From the NCBI GenBank assembly GCA_002310215.1, contig DBYR01000025.1, positions 1 through 64,000 on the forward strand: a DNA stretch of 64,000 bases, written 5' to 3'. This document shows, piece after piece, positions 52,085 to 60,273 of the stretch. A model generated the notes under the pieces. That model was not told where the DNA came from. It searched no databases and saw only the letters and a list, made by a program, of their open reading frames with translations. The stretch is from Bacteroidales bacterium UBA1181. GTDB taxonomy: Bacteria > Bacteroidota > Bacteroidia > Bacteroidales > Paludibacteraceae. Numbering within the stretch: position 1 is the stretch's first letter; each line of letters begins with the position of its first letter. Both the position numbers and the translations under genes were made by a program.

Positions 52085-53452
52085 TTATTTGCCTGTCAAT
52101 GTTTGGATCGCTTCCTCCACGCTGACGAGGTTCTGCTCGCCCGTCGCCATGTTCTTGAGCATGATCTTCTGCTCCTTCATCTCCGTGTCGCCGATGATGG
52201 CCACGAACGGGATGCCTTTGTTGTCGGCGTAGCCCATCTGCTTCTTCATCTTGGCAGGCTCAGGGAATACCTCGGCCGCTATGCCCGCCGCGCGCACTTG
52301 CTTCAGGCACTGCATGGCGTATTTGAGCTCCTCGTTTCCGAAGGTCACGAAGATCAGTTTGGTCGATTGGAGCATTTCGGCAGGGTAGAGGTCCAGTTGG
52401 TTGAGGACGTCGTAGATACGGTCCGCGCCGAAGGAGATGCCCACGCCGGAGACGCCCTCCATGCCGAAGACGCCTGTGAGGTTGTCGTAACGTCCGCCAC
52501 CGGTGATGCTACCGATCTGCACGTCGAGCGCCTTCACCTCGAAGATGGCTCCCGTGTAGTAGTTCAGACCCCTGGCGAGGGTCAGGTCCAGTTCCACCTT
52601 GGTCTCTATGCCAAGGAGTTGTATGTGTTCGAGGATGGTGGAGATCTCCTCCACGCCCTTCAGTCCGATCTCCGAGGTGGCGAGCACTTCACGGATGGTC
52701 TTCAGTTTCTCCTCGTTCGATCCTTGGAGCAGGATGATAGGCTGCAGTTTCTCGATGGAATCGGCAGGAATGCCCTTCTCCGCCAGTTCGGCGTTGACGT
52801 TCTCCAAGCCTATTTTGTCCAGCTTATCGATGGCCACGGTGATGTCCACGATCTTGTCCGCCTGACCGATCACCTCCGCGATGCCCGTGAGGATCTTGCG
52901 GTTGTTGATCTTGATGCAGACGTTCACACCGAGGCGGCGGTACACTTCGTCCACGATCTGCATCAGCTCCACCTCGTTCATCAGGGAGTCGCTTCCGACC
53001 ACGTCCACGTCACACTGGTAGAACTCGCGGTAACGGCCCTTCTGCGGCTTGTCGGCGCGCCATACCGGTTGGATTTGGTAACGTTTGAAAGGGAAGCTGA
53101 GCTTGTCGCGGTTCATGACGACGAAGCGTGCGAAAGGCACCGTGAGGTCGTAGCGCAGACCCTTCTCCGAGATCTTCTTGATCAGTTTCACGGAGTTGCG
53201 GCTCTCCAGTTCCGCCTGTTCCACGTCCGCGAGGAAGTCGCCCGAGTTGAGCACCTTGAAGAGGAGTTTGTCGCCCTCGTCGCCGTACTTGCCCATCAGG
53301 GTGGAGAGGTTCTCCATCGCCGGGGTCTCTATTTGTTGGAATCCGTAGAGGCGGAAGACCTCTTTGATGGTGTTGAAGATATAGTTGCGACGCGCCATCT
53401 CGATGGGTGCGAAGTCTCTCGTTCCTTTTGGTATGGAGGGTTTTTGTGCCAT
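52085..53452 (-). CDS. hisS: Histidyl-tRNA synthetase
   Basis: A 455-residue class II aminoacyl-tRNA synthetase. Motif 1 to 3 regions are present: PKGTRDFAPIEMARRNYIF at the start, KGRYREFYQCDVDVVGSDSL (motif 2), the histidine-specific LARGLNYYTGAIFEV, and GRYDNLTGVFG with GVSGVGISFGADRI (motif 3). The anticodon-binding domain covers about 360-455. Length is normal. A one-mismatch -7 element (TACCTTCG) lies just upstream on the minus strand. Confidence 0.97.
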   Translation of the reverse strand: MAQKPSIPKGTRDFAPIEMARRNYIFNTIKEVFRLYGFQQIETPAMENLSTLMGKYGDEGDKLLFKVLNSGDFLADVEQAELESRNSVKLIKKISEKGLRYDLTVPFARFVVMNRDKLSFPFKRYQIQPVWRADKPQKGRYREFYQCDVDVVGSDSLMNEVELMQIVDEVYRRLGVNVCIKINNRKILTGIAEVIGQADKIVDITVAIDKLDKIGLENVNAELAEKGIPADSIEKLQPIILLQGSNEEKLKTIREVLATSEIGLKGVEEISTILEHIQLLGIETKVELDLTLARGLNYYTGAIFEVKALDVQIGSITGGGRYDNLTGVFGMEGVSGVGISFGADRIYDVLNQLDLYPAEMLQSTKLIFVTFGNEELKYAMQCLKQVRAAGIAAEVFPEPAKMKKQMGYADNKGIPFVAIIGDTEMKEQKIMLKNMATGEQNLVSVEEAIQTLTGK

Positions 53453-53508
53453 GATTCTTCTTTTTTGTTTCTATCCGCGAAGGTAATATTTTTATATTGA
53501 ATCGGTAT

Positions 53509-53541
53509 GGTGTGGATGATTTTATATGGGGTGTGGATGAT
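53509..53541. promoter_or_regulatory. Direct repeat pair with 21-bp period
   Basis: GGTGTGGATGAT occurs at 53509-53520 and again at 53530-53541, exactly two DNA turns apart, in the divergent gap between hisS and the BspA-like gene. The layout suits a dimeric or cooperative DNA-binding protein. Confidence 0.4.
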
Positions 53542-53637
53542 GATTCTTCGGGGGATTCGCTATTTTCGTATTCGTAGTGTTGTCGGATTTTTTTTATATT
53601 TCTGATGTTTTTTGTGTTTTTGTTGTTTGTTTTTCCA

Positions 53638-53645
53638 TATTTTTG
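53638..53645 (+). promoter_or_regulatory. -7 promoter element of the BspA-like gene
   Basis: TATTTTTG matches TAnnTTTG. A TTTG at 53611-53614 gives a 23-base spacer. The ATG at 53709 is about 60 bases downstream. Confidence 0.5.
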
Positions 53646-53708
53646 CGTTTTAAAGAATGAATATGTGTTAAATTAAAATAAATTATCATGTTTTTGTGTG
53701 GTGGAAAA

Positions 53709-54974
53709 ATGAAAAAAATATTATTGTTTTTGTCGTTTCTTTTTGGGGCGTTCTTGACGGTGCAAGCCCAAACTGGTTTTTATAAATTACAATATATGCT
53801 TGATGGATCGGAGGCTTGTGTTTCCAAGTGTCCGCAACAAATGAGCGGGAAAGTGGAAGTGCCGGAAAAAACACGTTTGGGAGGCCAGGAATATCCTGTG
53901 ACGAAAGTGGGTTGTTTGTTGTACTACCCATTTAAGGATTGTCGAGGTATTACAGAAGTCGTGTTGCCGTTTGGTGTCAAAAAAATTGAGAGTGAATCGT
54001 TTAGAGGTTGCGTCAGGCTAAAGAAAATCAATTTGCCTTCTGCTGTGAAAGAAATTGGTTATTCTGCGTTTGATGGATGTGAGAGTTTGGATTCCGTAAT
54101 GGTACCGCAGGGCATCCCGATGATTCAATTAAACACCTTCAAGGACTGCAAAAATCTGAAAAGTGTATCTTTGCCATTTACCGTGAAAGAGATTGGTAAG
54201 GGCTCTTTTTCGGGGTGTGCGAATTTGTCGGATTTTAAAATCCCTTCCTTCGTGGTGGATATTGATGATGAGGCCTTCATGAATTGTTCATCGTGGTCTG
54301 ATGTGACATTGCCTTCTGTTGTGAAGAAAATCGGAGGAGAGTCATTTTCTGGATGTAGTTCCATAGTGGAAATTGCCATCCCTTCTTCTGTCAGTTATGT
54401 GTGGAACGCTGCATTTTCAAAGTGTAATGGTTTGAAAAAAGTAGATTTGAAGGGTTGCGCTTTTGGAGGAGGAGAGGGTATGTTCGAACTATGTGAGAAT
54501 TTGGAATCCGTGGAAAATTTCAATTTGGGAAGTGTCCCTGCCAGGATGTTTAAGGGATGTGGCAAGTTAAAATCCATTTCTTTGGGGTCGGCAGTATCCT
54601 TTGTTAACCCAAATGCTTTTGTGGGGACATCGATAGAGGAATTGGTCGTGCCTAAATCTGTTGAGGGTGGGCTGGAATATGCTGAAAACTATGTTGGCTG
54701 GGAAAAACTAAAAAAAATATCGGTTGATCCTGCAAATAAGAAATACACTTCCGTTGATGGTGTGCTCTACAATAAGGACAAGTCGAAACTGTTACGTTTC
54801 CCTACAGGGAAGGAGTCTGATGAATTTGTCTTGCCAGCATCTGTGAAACAGATTTCAGATTATGCTTTCGCTGGATGTCGTGGCTTGAAGAAGTTGGTTC
54901 TTCCTAAGGACTTCTCGGCTTTTTCGGAAAACTCGTTTTCTGATTGTCCCTATTTGAACGTTGAAATGAAATAA
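53709..54974 (+). CDS. Secreted BspA-type leucine-rich repeat protein
   Basis: A 421-residue exported protein with a signal peptide (1-21, ending VQAQ). Residues 60-420 are LRR_5 (BspA-type) repeats of about 23 residues with the pattern ITEVVLPFGVKKIESESFRGCVRLKKINLP. That is the classical version, different from the APELPAT units of locus B. It has no T9SS tail and no membrane anchor. An open frame reaches an ATG at 53688, but the ATG at 53709 starts the signal peptide. Codon use is AT-richer than in hisS or phoH. BspA proteins bind host or partner-cell proteins; the ligand here is unknown. Confidence 0.87.
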   Translation: MKKILLFLSFLFGAFLTVQAQTGFYKLQYMLDGSEACVSKCPQQMSGKVEVPEKTRLGGQEYPVTKVGCLLYYPFKDCRGITEVVLPFGVKKIESESFRGCVRLKKINLPSAVKEIGYSAFDGCESLDSVMVPQGIPMIQLNTFKDCKNLKSVSLPFTVKEIGKGSFSGCANLSDFKIPSFVVDIDDEAFMNCSSWSDVTLPSVVKKIGGESFSGCSSIVEIAIPSSVSYVWNAAFSKCNGLKKVDLKGCAFGGGEGMFELCENLESVENFNLGSVPARMFKGCGKLKSISLGSAVSFVNPNAFVGTSIEELVVPKSVEGGLEYAENYVGWEKLKKISVDPANKKYTSVDGVLYNKDKSKLLRFPTGKESDEFVLPASVKQISDYAFAGCRGLKKLVLPKDFSAFSENSFSDCPYLNVEMK

Positions 54975-55001
54975 TTATAACTTTAATAATTTGAAATAAT
55001 C

Positions 55002-55547
55002 ATGAAGAATTTATTTTTCGGAATATTGTCGCTTTTTTTATGTGCGACAAGTGCTTTTGCTGAGTATACGGTAGATGGAAGGGACAAAGCTGCAGAACAG
55101 ACGGCAGTTTCAAGAATGATTAGTCTGGATTTGTTGGCTAAGTTTGCCATCCAACGTTCCGTTGTGGATTTCGACACCATCTATTCCTTCTCTTTGGTTG
55201 AGGACCGTATGCGTGATTATGTCTCTTATCCTGAGGACGGGGTTCTGATGCTGAAACTCGGTAATGAGGAGACACTTAAGCTGTATCGTGCTCCTGTGGC
55301 CCAGTTGAAAAAGATGATTTACAGTAAGTCGGGGGGGGACCCTACATATCATAGTGTATGTTTGTATAATTTTGAACCTGGCATGCTGGAAAAGGTTGTG
55401 GAGAATGGTATTATGAAGGTTAGAATACAGTATGTGAACAATCAACAGAGAGATGTTGAAATCAGAAGTAAGAAATTGGAGAGACAAAAACAAACATTAA
55501 AGAATATCAAGAGTGATTTTGAGAAAAAAATAGAGGATGATTTTTAA
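55002..55547 (+). CDS. Secreted protein of unknown function
   Basis: A 181-residue exported protein with a signal peptide (1-20, ending AFAE). The mature part is mixed alpha/beta with a highly charged, helical, probably coiled-coil C-terminus (RSKKLERQKQTLKNIKSDFEKKIEDDF). A single cysteine lies in HSVCLYNF. No family recognised. It follows the BspA-like gene by 27 bp and probably shares its mRNA, ending at the hairpin 55572-55612. Confidence 0.75.
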   Translation: MKNLFFGILSLFLCATSAFAEYTVDGRDKAAEQTAVSRMISLDLLAKFAIQRSVVDFDTIYSFSLVEDRMRDYVSYPEDGVLMLKLGNEETLKLYRAPVAQLKKMIYSKSGGDPTYHSVCLYNFEPGMLEKVVENGIMKVRIQYVNNQQRDVEIRSKKLERQKQTLKNIKSDFEKKIEDDF

Positions 55548-55571
55548 TGCTGCTACCTCTCTGTGAAATGG

Positions 55572-55612
55572 AAGAAGGCGGGTGTTTCATGAAGAGAAAT
55601 GCCCGCCTTCTT
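55572..55612 (+). terminator. Strong hairpin after the hypothetical secreted protein gene
   Basis: AAGAAGGCGGG and CCCGCCTTCTT form an 11-bp perfect stem, with an inner TTTC/GAAA extension. The T tract is missing, but its position 24 bases after the stop codon suggests transcript ending or stabilisation. Confidence 0.6.
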
Positions 55613-55748
55613 GGGCTAAACAACTCTGAATTAGGATTCCCCATGATGCTTTAATGATGAAATTTGGGAAGTTTTGTTCAACATGCATCCCTTTATAAAA
55701 CCGGCGAATAATATTGTGTCAGTTTTACGTGTGATTTATGTTAAATAT

Positions 55749-55780
55749 TTTGTTGTATTGGATAATAATCCATATATTTG
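55749..55780 (+). promoter_or_regulatory. Promoter of the C10 peptidase gene
   Basis: TTTG at 55749-55752, a 20-base spacer, and TATATTTG at 55773-55780 form a full Bacteroidota promoter. Confidence 0.7.
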
Positions 55781-55896
55781 CCGTGTCGAGTTCGATAAAG
55801 TGAGTATTTTTTGAAGATTTAAATATTTGTGGTTGAGGGAAAAAGGCTGCCATGGATTTTGAATTTTCTATTTTTAAACACTTAAAAATTTTTATT

Positions 55897-57345
55897 ATGT
55901 TATTCAATGAAAAAAATCTAAGTTTGCGCAAGTTGCTGTGTTCTATTGGGATAGTCGCGGTGGCTCAGTTTATGTCGTGTGAGACGGATGATGTGGAGGA
56001 GGCCCGAAACGAGTCTTCAAGTCCGCAGCAGGAACAGAAGGAGGAGCCTTCCTTGAACTACAAGGCCTTGTTTTCCTCCAACCACACGATGGGTATGGAC
56101 GAGGCGAGGGAGTTGGCGCTCGATGCGGCCTCCCTATTCGCGGGAGATGACAACGGACTCAAATCGGGGAAGGTACGTCAGGTCGAGGAGGTGCGTGTGT
56201 TGCGTCCTGATGAGACGACCTTGCGCTCTGGCTTTGGCGAGGTGGCCGCTATCCCAGACACATTGGCTTACGTCTGCAACTTTGCGGACAGTGCGGGATT
56301 CGCTATTATTTGTGCGGACGACCGTGTGGGATGTCCGATTTTAGCGTATGTGGACGATGGCACCTTGGGGGAGAGTACAGACAATCCGGGAATGGCCATT
56401 TTCCTCGACAATGCGCAGACATTCATGACTAATTCTATTGCGAAGTTCGAGATGGAGAAGGATTCGTTGCTGGAGGTGGCGAAACAGAGGATGGCGGAAG
56501 ACGTTTCTGAAGAAACATCCCTAAGAAAGAAAATGTCAGGAAGTTATTATTATTGGCGGGAGGAGGTTAATGTTGCCCCATTGCTTTTGACGGAATGGGC
56601 ACAGAGCGGTGGACCGTACAATAAATTGATGAAGGATTGTCCCGATGAACCGAGTAGGCATGCTCCGGCTGGATGTTGGGCTGTGGCGATAGGCCAATTG
56701 ATGGCCTATTACAAATACCCTACAAGTCTTATGAGGAGAAATAGTAGGGGATATGAAGGGGTGCGTCTTGATTGGAGTGAAATCACACGTGAAAAAGAGG
56801 CTGATGAGTTAGATCAATTATACAAGGATCAGGTGAGTAAACTTTTGTATGAGATTGGTTTTCGCATAGGTATGAATTGGCAGTGTGGTGGTAGTGGTGC
56901 TAGTGATGAGGATGTCGTAGGTTTTTTGAAGTTGGCAGGCTATTCCAATTGCGTGCAGTCTGATTATAATTATGCGAGAATAAGGATATATTTGAACAAT
57001 CGGAAACCGGTGATGATGAAGGGATATTCAGGTAGAAAAGGTGGCTTTTGGAAGTATAGTTATTCTGAAGGACATGCTTGGGTGGCAGATGGGTACAGGG
57101 CTATGGTGGCAGACTGTTATTCGTATGTGATAGACACTGATACGGGGACTTATAGTGAGAACTATGTGAAGACAGTTTTACAGGATTCGTATCTTCATAT
57201 CAATTGGGGATGGGGCGGAATTAACAACGGTTACTTTGCTGAAGGTTGTTTTGATACAAAAAAAGGGGACTATGACTATTCGTATGTTAGTGATTCGTAC
57301 AACAATTACCAATATAAAGTAACTATGCTTCCATGTTATCGTTAA
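55897..57345 (+). CDS. C10 family (streptopain-like) cysteine peptidase lipoprotein
   Basis: A 482-residue surface or periplasmic protease. The lipoprotein signal ends QFMSC (Cys at residue 29). A Spi-like inhibitory propeptide covers about 45-210 (MGMDEARELALDAASLFAG, FAIICADDRVGCPILAYVDDG). The catalytic domain has PAGCWAVAIGQLMAYYKYP with nucleophile Cys260, EGHAWVADGY with His393, and HINWGWGGINNGYF. All expected residues are present. An in-frame ATG at 55852 would spoil the lipoprotein signal, so I chose 55897. Base composition changes within the gene near 56500-56700: the propeptide half is GC-richer at third positions and the catalytic half AT-richer. A lipoprotein gene follows 17 bp later. 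Confidence 0.9.
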   Translation: MLFNEKNLSLRKLLCSIGIVAVAQFMSCETDDVEEARNESSSPQQEQKEEPSLNYKALFSSNHTMGMDEARELALDAASLFAGDDNGLKSGKVRQVEEVRVLRPDETTLRSGFGEVAAIPDTLAYVCNFADSAGFAIICADDRVGCPILAYVDDGTLGESTDNPGMAIFLDNAQTFMTNSIAKFEMEKDSLLEVAKQRMAEDVSEETSLRKKMSGSYYYWREEVNVAPLLLTEWAQSGGPYNKLMKDCPDEPSRHAPAGCWAVAIGQLMAYYKYPTSLMRRNSRGYEGVRLDWSEITREKEADELDQLYKDQVSKLLYEIGFRIGMNWQCGGSGASDEDVVGFLKLAGYSNCVQSDYNYARIRIYLNNRKPVMMKGYSGRKGGFWKYSYSEGHAWVADGYRAMVADCYSYVIDTDTGTYSENYVKTVLQDSYLHINWGWGGINNGYFAEGCFDTKKGDYDYSYVSDSYNNYQYKVTMLPCYR

Positions 57346-57362
57346 TTTAAAAAGTATGAATT

Positions 57363-58037
57363 ATGAATAAAATTTTTCAAATCATTATTGGTGCGTTGAC
57401 GGCGGTAGCTGTCATTGCCTTTGCTTCATGTCAGGAAGAGGATGAAGGGGAAACTCCGGAATATACTTGGCCTTCGAAGCATTATCTTCAAAAATATATT
57501 TTGCCGGATTCTTTGACGAATCTTTCTTGGAGTATAGTCTCTAAAACTGGAGATTCTATTACGATTGGCTTTCGTTTCGAGGGCGAATTTGTATACTCGG
57601 GAGAGTGTCCTACCAATCTCCAGTCTCCTCACCCATTGTATGACTCTCTTGTCAGGATGTATCATGATACGGCGTGGCATGGAAAAACTAATTATATGTA
57701 TCCGGCTGTCGCATATCCTGTCAGTGCTATTTCTGTCGTTTCGGACGCTGATTTCGATGATACACATCTTGCTGGTAGTGAGCTGATTGATATTGCGAAA
57801 ATTTATTCCGGATCGTACGCCTTGTTTGTGCTAAATGGATACAATGGTAGATATCCTCAAGAACAAATTTTAAAACCTTTTTGCGAGTTCACTCAGTTGG
57901 AGAAATCTCTTTGGAGGCCTGGTGGTATTGGCATCTACCTTCCTCTTCCCACCCTCTCCCGCACACACAACCTCACCGTCACCTTCTCCTTCGAGGGGTG
58001 GAAGTCGGTGTCGTCGACGGTGCATGTGGAGTTGTGA
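57363..58037 (+). CDS. Lipoprotein next to the C10 peptidase, candidate inhibitor
   Basis: A 224-residue lipoprotein with a signal ending FASC (Cys at residue 23). The mature part is a beta-rich, probably Ig-like domain. No family recognised. It lies 17 bp after the C10 peptidase on the same strand, with no terminator between. C10 peptidase genes in Bacteroides and streptococci are often followed by inhibitor genes (Spi type), so an inhibitor role is possible. There is no sequence match I can cite. Most of the gene is AT-rich; the last 100 bases (from about 57937) switch sharply to GC-rich codons. Confidence 0.72.
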   Translation: MNKIFQIIIGALTAVAVIAFASCQEEDEGETPEYTWPSKHYLQKYILPDSLTNLSWSIVSKTGDSITIGFRFEGEFVYSGECPTNLQSPHPLYDSLVRMYHDTAWHGKTNYMYPAVAYPVSAISVVSDADFDDTHLAGSELIDIAKIYSGSYALFVLNGYNGRYPQEQILKPFCEFTQLEKSLWRPGGIGIYLPLPTLSRTHNLTVTFSFEGWKSVSSTVHVEL

Positions 58038-58191
58038 GATAGAGCGTCTCGTGAAATGTACGGCGGAGGGTGCATGACTTTCCGTCGTTTTTTTTATTTG
58101 TGATAATATATTGATTGCTAATATCTTGTGATATTCTATTCTCCCATCCCCATAATTCTTCATTCATAACTCTTAACTCTTAATTTTTAAT

Positions 58192-58199
58192 TATCTTTG
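58192..58199 (+). promoter_or_regulatory. -7 promoter element of the phoH-purC-recF run
   Basis: TATCTTTG matches TAnnTTTG, 32 bases before the ATG at 58231. It is preceded by CTCTTAA repeats like those in front of the acyltransferase gene. Confidence 0.55.
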
Positions 58200-58230
58200 C
58201 ACCATAAAATCGAAAAGACTTTTTGGGTTG

Positions 58231-59289
58231 ATGATAGAGAAGATTTTCCTTATAGAGAATGCCGATCCCGTGATCTTCTACGGTGTGAACAATTGCAATA
58301 TCCATGCGATAAAGAACCTGCTGCCGAAGCTGAAGATCGTGGCGCGCGGCAATGCGGTGAAGTGCATCGGCGACGAGGAGGAGATTGCCCGCTTCGAGGA
58401 GGCTTTCACTCTCATGGAGCAGTATTGCGCCCGATACAACGCCCTGTCGGAGGAGGTGGTGATCGACTTCATCAAAGGGAAAACGCAGCCTGAGAACGTG
58501 GCGGATAAGAACCTGATTATCTACGGTGTGAGCGGCAAACCGATCGTGGCCCGCACACCGAACCAGAAACGCCTCGTGGCGGAATACGAGAAGAACGACC
58601 TCCTCTTCGCTACGGGTCCGGCGGGCTCCGGTAAGACCTACACGGCGATCGCCTTGGCTGTGCGTGCCCTGAAGAACAAGGAGGTGCGCCGCATCGTCCT
58701 GAGCCGTCCCGCGGTTGAGGCGGGCGAGAAACTGGGCTTCCTCCCTGGCGATATGAAGGAGAAGATCGACCCCTATCTGCAACCGCTCTACGACGCCCTG
58801 CAGGATATGGTGCCGGGCACGAAGCTCCGTGAGTTCATGGAGAACGGCACGATACAGATCGCACCGCTCGCCTTCATGCGCGGACGTACGTTGAGCGACT
58901 CTTTCGTTATCTTGGATGAGGCACAAAACACTACTACCCAGCAGATTAAAATGCTTCTTACCCGTATGGGCCTGAACAGTAAGGTGGTGGTCACCGGCGA
59001 CATCTCTCAGATAGACCTCCCGTCGAACCAGAAGTCGGGCTTGATCGACGCCCTGCAGACGCTCCGTGATGTGGAGGGCGTGGCGAAGGTGCAGTTCGAC
59101 GTCAAGGATATCGTCCGCCACCCGCTGGTGCAACGCATCGTGGAGGCCTACGACAAGGCGACGGAGGAGCGCAAGAAACGGCTGGAGGAGCTGCGTAATG
59201 CGGATGCGGCGAATGATGGTGATTCGGAACAAAAACAATCAAACAAAAATATTGGATATGGAAAGCGCATTGGTAAAAACGAGTTTTAG
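58231..59289 (+). CDS. phoH: PhoH family ATPase
   Basis: A 352-residue cytoplasmic ATPase of the PhoH/PhoL family linked to RNA metabolism. The N-terminal domain (1-110) contains a KH-like region. Walker A is FATGPAGSGKTYTAIALAV (about 131-149), Walker B is SFVILDEAQNTTTQQIKMLL (about 228-247), and VVVTGDISQIDLP follows. The C-terminal 25 residues are polar. The start is the ATG at 58231, after an in-frame TTG. Its end overlaps purC by 32 bases. Confidence 0.94.
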   Translation: MIEKIFLIENADPVIFYGVNNCNIHAIKNLLPKLKIVARGNAVKCIGDEEEIARFEEAFTLMEQYCARYNALSEEVVIDFIKGKTQPENVADKNLIIYGVSGKPIVARTPNQKRLVAEYEKNDLLFATGPAGSGKTYTAIALAVRALKNKEVRRIVLSRPAVEAGEKLGFLPGDMKEKIDPYLQPLYDALQDMVPGTKLREFMENGTIQIAPLAFMRGRTLSDSFVILDEAQNTTTQQIKMLLTRMGLNSKVVVTGDISQIDLPSNQKSGLIDALQTLRDVEGVAKVQFDVKDIVRHPLVQRIVEAYDKATEERKKRLEELRNADAANDGDSEQKQSNKNIGYGKRIGKNEF

Positions 59290-60208
59290 TTTCCCAGGAC
59301 AGAAGTCCGTCTACAACGGGAAGGTGAGGGACGTGTATAGCATCGGCGACGATAAGTTGGTCATGGTGGCGACGGATAGAATCTCCGCTTTCGATGTGAT
59401 CCTCCCTAAAGGTATCCCTTTCAAGGGACAAGTGCTGAACCAAATCGCGGCTAAGTTCTTGGACGACACCAAGGATATCTGCCCTAACTGGAAACTGGCG
59501 ACACCAGACCCTATGGTGACGGTCGGTATCCGTTGCGAGGGCTACCCGGTCGAGATGATCGTCCGCGGTTACCTCTGTGGTAGCGCATGGCGTGCCTACA
59601 AGAGCGGTGTGCGTGAGATTTGCGGCGTGAAGATCCCTGAGGGCATGAAGGAGAACCAGAAGTTCCCGACCCCTATCATCACCCCTACGACAAAGGCTGA
59701 GATCGGCCAGCACGACGAGGATATCTCCAAGGAGGAGATCTTGGCGAGAGGCTTGGTCTCTAAGGAGGACTACGAGGTGTTGGAGAAGTATACCTTGGCT
59801 CTCTTCCAACGTGGCACCGAGATCGCCGCTAAGCGTGGTTTGATCCTCGTGGACACGAAATATGAGTTCGGTAAGGCGAACGGCACCATCTACTTGATGG
59901 ATGAGATCCACACGCCAGACTCTTCCCGCTACTTCTACGCCGATGGCTATCAAGAGCGTTTCGCAAAGGGCGAGCCTCAAAAGCAACTCTCCAAGGAGTT
60001 CGTCCGCGAGTGGCTGATGGACAACGGATTCCAGGGCAAGGCCGGTCAGAAGGTGCCTGAGATGACCAGCGCCATCGTGAAGTCCATCTCGGAGCGTTAC
60101 ATCGAGCTGTACGAGAACATCGTCGGCGAGAAGTTCAAGAAGGAGACCGACATCTCCGCCTTGGGTAATCGTATCGAGAAGAACGTATTGGCTTATCTGA
60201 ATAAATAA
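59258..60208 (+). CDS. purC: Phosphoribosylaminoimidazole-succinocarboxamide synthase
   Basis: A 316-residue SAICAR synthetase that joins aspartate to CAIR in purine synthesis. Motifs are YNGKVRDVYSIGDDKLVMVA at the start, DRISAFDVILPKGIPFKGQ, VEMIVRGYLCGSAWRAYKSG and LILVDTKYEFGKANG with LMDEIHTPDSSRYF. It belongs to the longer yeast-like class common in Bacteroidota. The frame stays open back to 59066 inside phoH, but homology starts at MESALVKTSF, so I chose 59258. It overlaps the end of phoH. Confidence 0.96.
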   Translation: MESALVKTSFSFPGQKSVYNGKVRDVYSIGDDKLVMVATDRISAFDVILPKGIPFKGQVLNQIAAKFLDDTKDICPNWKLATPDPMVTVGIRCEGYPVEMIVRGYLCGSAWRAYKSGVREICGVKIPEGMKENQKFPTPIITPTTKAEIGQHDEDISKEEILARGLVSKEDYEVLEKYTLALFQRGTEIAAKRGLILVDTKYEFGKANGTIYLMDEIHTPDSSRYFYADGYQERFAKGEPQKQLSKEFVREWLMDNGFQGKAGQKVPEMTSAIVKSISERYIELYENIVGEKFKKETDISALGNRIEKNVLAYLNK

Positions 60209-60273
60209 AATAATTGAAACGGGACGCTGCGGATCCTCTTCCTGAGGGTCTGTGGCTTCCCTTCTTTTTGCCC

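Larger units (their letters stand above)
55548..55896 (+). other. 349-base gap before the C10 peptidase gene
   Basis: It contains the hairpin at 55572-55612, then AT-rich sequence, then the promoter at 55749-55780 and a leader of about 110 bases. No further gene was seen. Confidence 0.6.

Noticed and set aside
52103..53500. A 465-codon open frame on the plus strand, antisense to hisS
   Set aside because: It lies fully opposite a well-conserved synthetase, and its product is a low-complexity mix of Leu, Val, His, Asp and Arg. It is an effect of GC-rich codon use in hisS.
58180..59238. A 352-codon frame antisense to phoH
   Set aside because: Same situation: a composition artefact opposite a conserved gene.
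59066..59257. Extended N-terminus of PurC reaching into phoH
   Set aside because: The extra residues are Arg/Trp/Ser-rich out-of-frame phoH sequence; the conserved PurC start is at 59258.
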